From contig JAWWUD010000109.1 in assembly GCA_033964015.1 (NCBI GenBank), positions 248,001-312,000 on the forward strand: a DNA stretch of 64,000 nt, in the 5' to 3' direction. The DNA is from Scolanthus callimorphus. Its lineage: Eukaryota; Cnidaria; Anthozoa; Actiniaria; Edwardsiidae. Positions 1-11,500 of the stretch are shown here, piece by piece. The notes under the pieces were generated by a model. It was not told where the DNA came from, ran no database searches, and was given only the letters and a program-made list of their open reading frames with translations. A program made the translations under genes and the position numbers. Position 1 is the first letter of the stretch; each line of letters starts with the position of its first letter.

Positions 1-1832
1 TGGCTCTCAAGCAGGCCCCTATGAACCGAGTGACCAATGGTCGACCAATGGTCAAATGGTGTCATTTGGTGAAAATATAAGGGGAGGGGTGGTCTATAGT
101 GGATGATGAGATACCAACTGATTGTACTGTAAGTATACATGGCTCTTAAGCAGGCCCCTATGAACCGAGTGACCAATGGTCGACCAATGGTCAAATGGTG
201 TCATTTGGTGAAATAGAAGGGGAGGGGTGGTGTATAGTGGATGATGAGATACCAACTGATTGTACTGTAAGTATACATGTCTCTCAGGCAGGCCCCTATG
301 AACCGAGTGACCAATGGTCGACCAATGGTCAAATGGTGTCATTTGGTGAAAATATAAGGGGAGGGGTGGTCTATAGTGGATGATGAGATACCAACTGGTT
401 GTACTGTAAGTATACATGGCTCTCAAGCAGGCCCCTATGAACCGAGTGACCAATGGTCGACCAATGGTCAAATGGTGTCATTTGGTGAAAATATAAGGGG
501 AGGGGTGGTGTATAGTGGATGATGAGATACCAGCTGATTGTACTCTAAGTATACATAGCTCTCAAGCAGGCCCCTATGAACCGAGTGACCAATGGTCGAC
601 CAATGGTCAAATGGTGTCATTTGGTGAAAATATAAGGGGAGGGGTGGTGTATAGTGGATGATGAGATACCAGCTGATTGTACTGTAAGTATACATAGCTC
701 TCAAGCAGGCCCCTATGAACCGAGTGACCAATGGTCGACCAATGGTCAAATGGTGTCATTTGGTGAAAATATAAGGGGAGGGGTGGTCTATAGTGGATGA
801 TGAGATACCAACTGATTGTACTGTAAGTATACATGGCTCTTAAGCAGGCCCCTATGAACCGAGTGACCAATGGTCGACCAATGGTCAAATGGTGTCATAT
901 GGTGAAAATATAAGGGGAGGGGTGGTGTATAGTGGATGATGAGATACCAACTGATTGTACTGTAAGTATACATGTCTCTCAGGCAGGCCCCTACAAACCG
1001 AGTGACCAATGGTTGACCAATGGTCAAATGGTGTCATTTGGTGAAAATATAAGGGGAGGGGTAGTCTATAGTGGATGATGATATACCAACTGATTGTACT
1101 GTAAGTATACATGGCTCTCAAGCAGGCCCCTATGAACCGAGTGACCAATGGTTGACCAATGGTCGACCAATGGTCAAATGGTGTCATTTGGTGAAAATAT
1201 AAGGGGAGGGGTGGTCTATAGTGGATGATGAGATACCAACTGATTGTACTGTAAGTATACATGGCTCTTAAGCAGGCCCCTATGAACCGAGTGACCAATG
1301 GTCGACCAATGGTCAAATGGTGTCATTTGGTGAAAATGTAAGGGGAGGGGTGGTGTATAGTGGATGATGAGATACCAACTGATTGTACTGTAAGTATACA
1401 TGTCTCTCAGGCAGGCCCCTATGAACCGAGTGACCAATGGTCGACCAATGGTCAAATGGTGTCATATGGTGAAAATATAAGGGGAGGGATGGTGTATAGT
1501 GGATGATGAGATACCAGCTAATTGTACTGTAAGTATACATGGCTCTCAAGCAGGCCACTATGAACCGAGTGACCAATGGTCGACCAGTGGTCAAATGGTG
1601 TCATATGGTGAAAATATAAGGGGAGGGGTGGTCTATAGTGGAAGATGAGATACCAACTGATTGTCCTGTAAGACGTATACATGTCTCTCAAGCAGGCCCC
1701 TATGATCCGAGTGAACAATGATCAACCAATGGTCAAATGGTGTCAGATGTTGATGGTTGTCTATAGTGGATGATGAGACACCAAGTAATTATACTGTAGG
1801 TATACATTTCTCTCAAGCAGGCCCCTACAACC
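1..1832 (+). repeat. 139-bp satellite array, arm 1
   Basis: About 13 head-to-tail copies of a 139-bp unit. Each unit has a GTAAGTATACAT segment, an AGCAGGCCCCTATGAACC segment and a doubled 11-bp word (GACCAATGGTC twice). Units differ at diagnostic sites: type A reads GGCTCTCAAGCAG, type B GGCTCTTAAGCAG and type C GTCTCTCAGGCAG. Along the arm the order is roughly A-B-C-A-A-A-B-C-A-B-C-A, so a 417-bp trimer is the higher-order unit. One unit (about 1141-1175) carries three 11-bp words instead of two. Units decay towards 1830. Open frames through the array are by-products: 139 is not a multiple of 3 but the trimer is. No coding role is claimed. Confidence 0.95.
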
Positions 1833-1852
1833 GAGTGACCAATTGGATTTGT

Positions 1853-2283
1853 GGGAGGGCACGCTTTGAGAACGAGGAAAACATCTATTAGGGTTCATTC
1901 CTTCACTATTGGATTTGTGGCAGGGCACGCTCTGAGAACGAGGAAAACATCAATTAATTAGGTTCATTCCTTCACTATTGGATTTGTGGGAGGGCACGCT
2001 TTGAGAACAAGGAAAACATAAATTAGAGTTCATTCGTTCACTATTGCATTTGTGGGAGGGTACGCTCTGAGAACGACGAAACATCAATTACGGTTCATTC
2101 CTTCACTATTGGATTTGTGAGAGGGCAAGCTTTGATAACGAGGAAGGAAAACATCAAGTAGGGTTCATTCCTTCACTGTGGATTTGTGGGAGGGCACGCT
2201 TTGAGAACGAGGAAAACATAAATTAGGGTTCATTCCTTTATTTCCATGGCTCACTCCTCGCTATTGGATTTGTGGGAGGGCAT
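1853..2283 (+). repeat. 66-bp tandem array between the two satellite arms
   Basis: About seven imperfect copies of a 66-bp unit containing GGATTTGTGGGAGGGCACGC, a GAGAACGAGGAAAACAT segment and TTCATTCCTTCACTATT. Its sequence is unrelated to the 139-bp satellite. It begins where the last decayed satellite unit ends, inside an ACCAATTGG join at about 1850, and stops where the MITE remnant starts. Confidence 0.9.
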
Positions 2284-2465
2284 GAAAAAAGCATGGAAAA
2301 ATAAATGAAATAATCAATATAATTTCTATGAATCATCATTAGATTACTTCACAAAAGTAATCTTCTGTTATTTTTCGTCAACTTCGACATTTTAAAACCA
2401 CTAAATTTTGTTTGTGTGATATTTTTCTTATGTCATTATATGTCACAAGTGTGCACCAGGCCTTA
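2284..2465 (+). mobile_element. MITE remnant at the centre of the opposed satellite
   Basis: This stretch aligns along its length with the intact inverted-repeat element at 44696-44921. Shared words include TTAGATTACTTCAC, CTTATGT and the right terminus GTGTGCACCAGGCCT. The left inverted end is missing. The right terminus abuts the first unit of the opposite satellite arm within a few bases. Confidence 0.75.
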
Positions 2466-4540
2466 CAGTACAATCAGTTTGTGTCTCATCATCCCCTGTA
2501 GATTCTCTCTTATTTTCACCATTTGACCATTGGTCACTCAGTTCATAGGGACCTGCCTCAGAGACATGTACTTACAGTACAATCAGTTGGTATCACATTA
2601 TCCACTATAGACCACCCCTCCCCTTATATTTTCACCATTTGACCATTGGTCGACCATTGGTCACTCGGTCATAGGGGCCTGCCTGAGAGACATGTATACT
2701 TACAGTACAATCAGTTGGTATCTCAATCATCCACTATACACCACCCCTCCCCTTATATTTTCACCAAATGACACCATTTGACCATTGGTCGACCATTGGT
2801 CACTCGGTTCATAGGGGCCTGCTTAAGAGCCGATGTATACTTACAGTACAATCCGTTGGTATCTCATCATCCACTATAGACCACCCCTCCCCTTATATTT
2901 TCACCAAATGACACCATTTGACCATTGGTCGACCATTGGTCACTCGGTTCATAGGGGCCTGCTTGAGAGCCATGTATACTTACAGTACAATTAGCTGATA
3001 TCTCATCATCCACTATAGACCACCCCTCCCCTTGTATTTTCACCATATGACACCATTTGACCATTGGTCGACCATTGGTCACTCGGTTCATAGGGGCCTG
3101 CCTGAGAGACATGTATACTTACAGTACAATCAGTTGGTATCTCATCATCCACTATACACCACCCCTCCCCTTATATTTTCACCAAATGACATTTGACCAT
3201 TGGTCAACCATTGGTCACTCGGTTCATAGGGGCCTGCCTGAGAGACATGTATACTTACAGTACAATCAGTTGGTATCTCATCATCCACTATAGACCACCC
3301 CTCCCCTTATATTTTCACCAAATGACACCATTTGACCATTGGTCGACCATTGGTCACTCGGTTCATAGGGGCCTGCTTAAGAGCCATGTATACTTACAGT
3401 ACAATCCGTTGGTATCTCATCATCCCCTATAGACCACCCCTCCCCTTATATTTTCACCAAATGACACCATTTGACCATTGGTCGACCATTGGTCACTCGG
3501 TTCATAGGGGCCTGCTTGAGAGCCATGTATACTTACAGTACAATTAGCTGATATCTCATCATCCACTATAGACCACCCCTCCCCTTGTATTTTCACCATA
3601 TGACACCATTTGACCATTGGTCGACCATTGGTCACTCGGTTCATAGGGGCCTGCCTGAGAGACATGTATACTTACAGTACAATCAATTGGTATCTCATCA
3701 TCCACTATAGACCACCCCTCCCCTTATATTTTCACCAAATGACACCATTTGACCATTGGTCGACCATTGGTCGACCATTGGTCACTCGGTTCATAGGGGC
3801 CTGCCTGAGAGACATGTATACTTACAGTACAATCAGTTGGTATCTCATCATCCACTATACACCACCCCTCCCCTTATATTTTCACCAAATGACACCATTT
3901 GACCATTGGTCGACCATTGGTCACTCGGTTCATAGGGGCCTGCTTAAGAGCCATGTATACTTACAGTACAATCAGTTGGTATCTCATCATCCACTATAGA
4001 CCACCCCTCCCCTTATATTTTCACCAAATGACACCATTTGACCATTGGTCGACCATTGGTCGCTCGGTTCATAGGGGCCTGCTTGAGAGCCATGTATACT
4101 TACAGTACAATCAGCTGGTATCTCATCATCCACTATACACCATCCCTCCCCTTATAATATCACCATATGTCACCATTTGACCATTGGTCGACCATTGGTC
4201 ACTCGGTTCATAGGGGCCTGCCTGAGAGACATGTATACTTACAGTACAATCAGTTGGTATCTCATCATCCACTATAAACCACCCCTCCCCTTATATTTTC
4301 ACCAAATGACACCATTTGACCATTGGTCGACCATTGGTCACTCGGTTCATAGGGGCCTGCTTAAGAGCCATGTATACTTACAGTACAATCAGTTGGTATC
4401 TCATCATCCACTATAGACCACCCCTCCCCTTATATTTTCACCAAAATGACACCATTTGACCATTGGTCGACCATTGGTCACTCGGTTCATATAGGGGCCT
4501 GCTTGAGAGCCATGTATACTTACAGTACAATAAATTATTT
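2466..4540 (-). repeat. 139-bp satellite array, arm 2 (inverted)
   Basis: About 15 copies of the same 139-bp unit as arm 1, reverse-complemented. Read on the minus strand from 4500 the types run A-B-C-A-B-C-C-A-B-C-C-A-B-C, the same A-B-C trimer as arm 1. A unit near 3750-3783 has three 11-bp words. The array starts with a degraded unit at 2466-2580 and decays into scattered ACCATTGGTC words at about 4585-4650. Confidence 0.95.
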
Positions 4541-5570
4541 AGACCCCCTGCAGACAATGTGAGCCAATGTGAGTATATGAATAAATCATGGTTGACCATT
4601 GGTCATGTCCAAATGACAAATTGTCAATTGGTCGTGACCATTGGTAAATGGGTACAGTATTGGACAGGTATGGCAAATTGGAATGCAAGAACATGTGAGT
4701 TGCAATGAGAGAGCACGTGATTGATATTTCAAGAGGAATAAACAAAAACCTAAGTGATTATTATCACATTACTAATTGGTTATCACATTACTAATTGATT
4801 ATCACATTACTGTATCAAATATTTTACTCGAATTATGTACGTTTGCATCCTCCCAACTTGCTGCATGAAATCTTCTGTAATGAGCTTCAACAAAATCACG
4901 AATACCGTGCGGGAAAGTCCGATTTCCGAGTTTGTCTCCTAAAGTTCGCCCCGTGTGCAAACTTTGTTTAAGCTGTGCACAATATATGTGTTGTAAAATT
5001 TAGTGCTACAACTTTCGCCAGAATATTAAAACTAAGTTTTACGTTTCCACACTAAGTTTTGGACTTTTGTTGACCCGGCTGGCGTATCGGCGAAAACAAT
5101 TCAAAGTTGCTGGCCTTTTGTAATTTTTTGGGCGTTGCTGCTGACCAGCTAAAAAGTGTGAACGGGCGCACAAAAACGTATTTCCGCGGTGCCCTCTGTT
5201 AACTATACTCAGCCATTTCCCTCGGAAATCGCCACATTTGCATTTTGCGTTACGCCGTTGTGTTAAACAACTGTGACAGGGCTTTCAGCACAAGAAAGGC
5301 GTTACATGGTCACGCAAGGCTCGCTTTCATTCATTTCAACGTATGAATCGCAAAGCAGGGTTTCTATATAGTGTAACAGTACATGCTTGTGTTGGGGCAA
5401 AGGGGCGTGAAGTCTTCTTGAAGTGGCCAGTTTGTGGTATTTTTCTAACCCATAGCCTCCCAGAATGGTTTGCCGAGCTAGCACCTTGACCATACGCTCC
5501 TACAGTCGACGATGTATACCGAGACCCCTCTAAAGGGCCGTTAGAAATGTTAAATACAGGGTGACATTAC
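4541..5570. other. Non-coding stretch, probably MCCC1 intron
   Basis: No exon was recognised here on either strand. The first 100 bases hold degenerate satellite words. Bases 4757-4812 carry three copies of a 21 to 22-bp repeat with TTATCACATTACTAATTG. I searched by eye for the MCCC1 biotin-attachment exon (a Met-Lys-Met motif) and did not find it, so this is read as part of the intron after the last visible MCCC1 exon. Confidence 0.5.
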
Positions 5571-8500
5571 CTTAGTAAAGAGGTGCAGGGTACCATCTTG
5601 GTCTACAATGGATGATTTATACGTCTTGCCGTTAACAGTGGCCGTCAGATTCGTCTTTTCGCCAACCTTTTTTAGTGTCCCGTTCACATGGAAACTTTCG
5701 CCATCAATCTGAATGAATCACCACTTACATCATGATTATCATCGTCCAAGTCACCAACGCAAGGGGTTGTGGGAAGGATTCGGTAGGCGCGCAAAGGATT
5801 ATGGAAAGAATGAACTCAGAAAATTTCGGGCCTAACGAATCGGTCACACAACGCGCTCTCCCTTTTTGTCCCCCTTTCCTAATAATGAAAGTCCCGACAA
5901 ACTTGGCTGCTTCAAAAAATAGTACCCATTCCATCGATGAACTCTACCCCTGCCAAAATTCCAGAATCCTGTTGGACATTCCAAAGATTGAAATGAATAC
6001 CGTGTGGAAATTTTGAGGTAAAAAGAAAGCCCCTGTAGAAATTTCGTGGTCAGCTACTTTGTAGAAATTCCCCTGTGGAAATTCCAGGTTCCTTGCTAGG
6101 GTGTAACGGATATAAATGGAACAGCCCATTGCGACGACTTCAGGGTCCGGGGTCCACTTTGCAGTGTGCCAGGTGCACTTACAAAATACACAGCCGAATA
6201 GTTTATCCACACACTTAAACACTGTCAGCCTTATTTAATTCTACACTCTGTTCTGGTTAAGTTACAAAATATGGCGGCGTCTGGTGTGGATGCTTCATTA
6301 AAAATATCAACAAACGATCGATGAGAATTGAACATCGCCCATCGTTTTGTCTTTGTTACATTTTTTATATTGAAACATTTTTATTAATATAGTAAATATA
6401 TTAATATAGTATCACCCAAGTACAACTCCCCTCCCCCCTACATCACTTTAACCCGTACATAAATACAAATACAAAACAAAAGAAAAAATATATTGTATAT
6501 ATAATATTGTCTTTGTTACTCACCTCTATGATAAACGATCCGTCGGGGTTATAGGTAACAAACATTTCAACCTCTGTAGAAATAAATAAAAATAATAGTA
6601 CCTCACTTCCTTCCACAATGATGAAGTCCCGTGCTTCTCTGATCGGTAGGCAAGCCCTACGTCTCATTATAAAAAGAATGTACTCACTTGTATCACCATC
6701 GTTTAGTCTTATCCTTCGTCTCAATTCGCTGTTAATCCTGAAGGACGCGCTGCTGTTCCATAGAGAAAATTCGTCTAGGAAAAGGAAATGTTCCTCGATT
6801 AAAAAGCCATGAGGCATGTTTCGACAGAAAAAAAAGCAGATATGGGTTGAAAATCAATCGGCCTTTCAGAAGTTCTTTTGCATATATACTATAGAATACA
6901 CTTCAAGTGTGGTAGTGGGCACAAATGGCCGAGTGAGGCTTAAGCGTCGTTGGTACCCTCTGAGTTTATACAATTTGCGGATCAGCCGGTAATATTTTGT
7001 AATCTGTTTAAGAAATTTTAATTAAACTTGAAACTTGAGTTATGGGTTAAGGATGTTTGAAAACTGAGCCAATTTTACGTAAGACAAGAAAACATGCTTT
7101 GGTTACGTGCAGAAGGTGGTGTGAGATAGTGTTACCATTTGAAGTAAGGGATTTGATGTTTCGATGTTCTTGCTCTAAAAGTAGCAATCCCAAGGCCGCT
7201 TGAGCTAAATCCTCCTTTGGCATCGCCCCTTTCGCCGGAAAGAGGTCTTCATAGTGTTGCTGAAAAATGAATAAAAATAGTTTTGAAAATCTCTTAAAGT
7301 TTAAAGACAATCGAAAGGGCGGCCCTTCGGTGTAATGAACGCACCATCGATTTTCACGGAACTTCGCTTTCCTTTCTTTCTTGTGTCAAAAGCACTAATA
7401 CGGAGCAGTAAAGTATCCGCGAAGAGCCAACTGCTCAAACGAATGAAGAGATGTGGATGGTACAATATAAAGCGCGAGCTGCATGTAGGTAAATGAGGGG
7501 CATTTTGAACTTGTAAAGAAGGCGCACACTGTATCCTGGTTGTTGTGGGACATGTCAAAGACATTATTTCTAAACTAGAAAGTACGCGCTCGTTTCTAGT
7601 TGGAGTGGTCTCCCGCACTTCCCTTTTCAGTTTTCGAGAGCAGTGTACCTTTATAAAGTCTGTATGCACATCGCCTGCTTTGAAATGGCCGTGCTCACAT
7701 AGACTTGTCAAGAAAGAAATGTTCGTCTCCAGGCCAACAATCTGTTTATAAAAAAAAGGGCACAAAATAGAGTCAATCAACCTAACTTGGATCTTCCTGT
7801 ACACTGACATCTTTCAGAATGCTAGCGGCCTCTTTTTCAGTGAACGCCCGCGTAAATCGACAGAAATCCCTATTACGCACTCTAATTTTGGCGGGAGTGG
7901 TTTTAGCGTTTACGGCGTTGTATTTGTTTGTTTGTTTGTGACCGTTTGTGTCAGTATTTTAATTAGTATGATGATCACTCCCACATCCTAGTGGTTCTTT
8001 AACGTCCCTCTGGTTCAGGTTCATGTGGCGCATGTGAGAGACGCGACCTACGGTTTTACGTTCTTATCCAAGACAATGCAAAGGTTTAACCATTTGCAGA
8101 TGTTGAAGCAACGCAGCGGCAGGTTCTTCTCATTGAGAAAGATCCTTAGTGTTGATCTGGCCGAGGTACGAACCCACGACCTCTAGCTCGTCAGACTGCC
8201 ACTCTACCAGCTGAACTAACCGAGAGGCGGTGTTGTCCAGGAAAAGTGAGCGTGCCTTTGTCTACTCTATAGGGCAGCTGCTTTGCTAAACCCTCCTTAC
8301 ATTGTACTGTTTGAGTGATTCCTTCAGCAAGCCTAGAGCAGAGGGACGGCTCTCGGACCACACAACCAGCTTGGCTATCATTGGGTCGTAATAAGTGGAA
8401 ACATCATCTCCTGCAATGACATGGAATTTAACAACGAGTCATTCTATTTGACCACTTTATTACGTCATTTCGTGGTATATAAGAGGACATACCACGGAAA

Positions 8501-11500
8501 ATCAGAGGACATTGTTAGTTGTACAACTGAAGATGGAAATGGACTTATAGCTCACCCTGCCTGACACCCGTATCTATTCTTACATGACGGGTTTGCTGTG
8601 GTGTTGTGAGATGGTGCAAGGGGCCTGCACCAGGGAGGAAATCACTGCAAACCAAAAAAGGAGAGTGTTATGCTACACAATTTCTTGACACAGTCATCAT
8701 TATGAATTAACAATATCTGTTTCTTGCTCTCTCATCACCAACAAAGGTCATCATCAGCAACACTTTCATCATTATTTGTATCATCATCATCATCATTGTC
8801 GACTCTAAACAGGACAAACTGTGTAGAATTTGATCATAAAACAATTCTCTGAAACTTTAACTGAGCATAAAATATCTCACTTTCCTAAATTAAATCAATG
8901 TATTTCCATCCCATTATTTTTCTTGAGTTCATGCTTTATCTCCCTAAATCGAGGCTACATACATAACAGACACTAGTCTGGGTGCTTAGTGCATGGGCGG
9001 TGGAACAGATTTTGAAGTGAGGGGGTTCATAGAGATAAAGTATGGCAAACTGGGAGGCAGAGTTTACAGAAAACATGAAAATCTGCCATTCATGTAGTGG
9101 CATATGCTTTAGAACAGCTTTACTGCATTATTTGCTGCATCACATGCTACATGTTCTATATACTGCTTCATGAGTCCCACAGTAAAACTCACCTGTCTGG
9201 ATCCTCTGCATATACCCTAGCCTCAAATGCATGTCCTTGTAGTTGTATTTGGTCCTGTGCAAGTGGTATCTCCTCGCCAGCGGCCACTTTCAGCTGCCAC
9301 TCTACCAAGTCTTGACCAGTTATCATTTCTGTCACAGGATGCTCAACCTGATACAGATGCAATTGAATGCAATTGCTGAATGCAATAACATAGGCATAAT
9401 GTTTCACAAAGAGTGATACTTTTAGACCTACCTAGGGCACTTACTTAAGGGGGGCGGGCATTCTTTGCACGTTTTTTTTTTTTTTTTGTAGGGGAGGGGG
9501 CTGCTCCACCTCACCCCCCTTGCTGACATGTTCCAATGTTTCATATGCTAACTAAGATAAATAGAAAGACAAAGTCTATGTACTAATTATTATTGATTGC
9601 TAAACTGATGTGATAAAATACCTGCAGTCTAGTGTTCATTTCCATAAAATAGAAATTCTGTTTAACATCCATGATGAACTCTACAGTACCTGACAAACAC
9701 AATAAAAAGCAGTGAGTGTTCCATCTAATTGTGATGTGCTCTGTAATGATGCAACATTTACCTGCACCCACATAACCCACAGCTTTTGCAGCTTTAACAG
9801 CAGCCTCTCCAATACTCCTGCGCACCTCGCCAGACACGCCAGGAGCAGGGGCCTCCTCTATAATCTTCTGGTGTCTTCTCTGTACACTACAGTCTCTTTC
9901 ATATAAGTAGACAGCATTGCCATGTCTGTCACCAAATACTTGCACCTCAACATGCCTAGAGAGAAAAAGGAAAATACTCTTGATTGCATCTAACCATCTA
10001 TGCTGTCTCATTACCAGCATCAGGGTGTTTCCTTCTAAGATGGGCCTAGTTGATCACGTAATATTGCCTGTTTTGCTTTTAATGAAATAGAGGATTGATG
10101 AAATACTCTTAACAGGCCTTCTGATATTTCTCGGAAAAATGCTGAATTTGTCGAGATTTTAAGGGGAATTTCGCGGGAATTTCATGGAGAAAATCAGCGA
10201 TTTCAGGGGATTTTGCGGAAAATTTTGGTGGTTTAAAGTACATATCACCCCTGAAAAGAGCGAAATGGGACGAATTCTACGAGTTTCAAGCTTTAAATTG
10301 ATGTATGATACGTGCGATTTGGATAAAACCCCAGCTCAGTACGTGCAGCCAAAAGTAGCCGATTTTGCTCTCTTGGTCACCCTGTGACTAACAGGCCGAT
10401 AATGGGATTACCGGGTCAAGCTTTCTTGTGACGTGTCCGGAGATATTGTTTTCAGCTGTCACTCAAATGTAGATTCAAGAGAAGTGCACTACAATATATA
10501 ATTTTCTGCGGATGCATAAGAGAAACTCATTTTGATACGCTTGTCAACATCTATAGATGTAAATTATTTCGTATTTTGAATGTTTGAAATGTTTTTTCAA
10601 CACTACTAAGAGAACAATACCTCTCGCCACGTCATTCGACCCAGGCCCTTTTCAGCGCGGCCATCTTCGTCGAAGGAAATTATTCAAAATCTGTAAAATA
10701 TTCATATTTCAATGAAATCGAAAACAGTTTTCGGTAAGTTACTTCTAATGTCTTATACTATTTGTCCCATTTCACTCTTTTCGGGGGTGATAGATATGCA
10801 CTTTAAGTGCCTAAAACAGGGCACGTGGTTTGATGCGGGATTTTTTCTGAAATTATGCGGGATTTTTTCTGAAATTATGCGCTAAAAATTCGAAATTATG
10901 CGCTAAAAATACGAAATTATGCGGGATTGCGCAATATTTTTTACAAGTGCCGTAACACATTTTGCTCTTTTCAGCTGTTTTGTTACATGGATATAGCTGC
11001 TGTTTATCTCTCATTATCACAAACATCGTTGCGCTTGTTTGCTGTCGTTGTGCGCGTAATTATCAAAATTAATCCTGATCCCGAGAGCGATCGGCACTAT
11101 CGTCGGAGGTAGTGTAAGATCTTTTATAAAACCGAAACGTGCCACGTTATTCTGTCAGTGTTTTTTTGTTGTTATCGAGGGAGCTGTTCGTGTGCCTGGT
11201 ATTTTTTGCGTTGTTGTTTGTGAAATTAAATTGATGTCTGTAACAATAACAAAGATCCATGAAAACGCGTAATGTCATGTGATGAATGTGAACTGCATAA
11301 AGCCGACCATTTTTATCGCGGTTAGCGTTCTGTTCCGCCTTGATTTTACTTTGTAAAATATGCAAAGCGCAAACGTGTTTGAATCTTTCTTGCTCAGCTG
11401 GAAATATTAGTTAGTTGGCCAATTAAGCACGTTTTATTCTTGGTTTTCAACCAATCTCTAGAGAATCAAAAGACAATGCACGTAATGCATTATACCATGC

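Noticed and set aside
94..4416. Many open frames of 60-143 codons in the first 4.4 kb, looking like a repetitive protein
   Set aside because: They follow the 139-bp satellite, occur on both strands according to arm orientation, and have no splice or start context. The trimer of 417 bp keeps frame by arithmetic, not selection.
1..4540. CRISPR-like array
   Set aside because: Unit length 139 bp without unique spacers, eukaryotic context, no cas genes.
5302..5493. Possible biotinyl exon of MCCC1
   Set aside because: The translated frame lacks the Met-Lys-Met motif and any resemblance to the family's C terminus.
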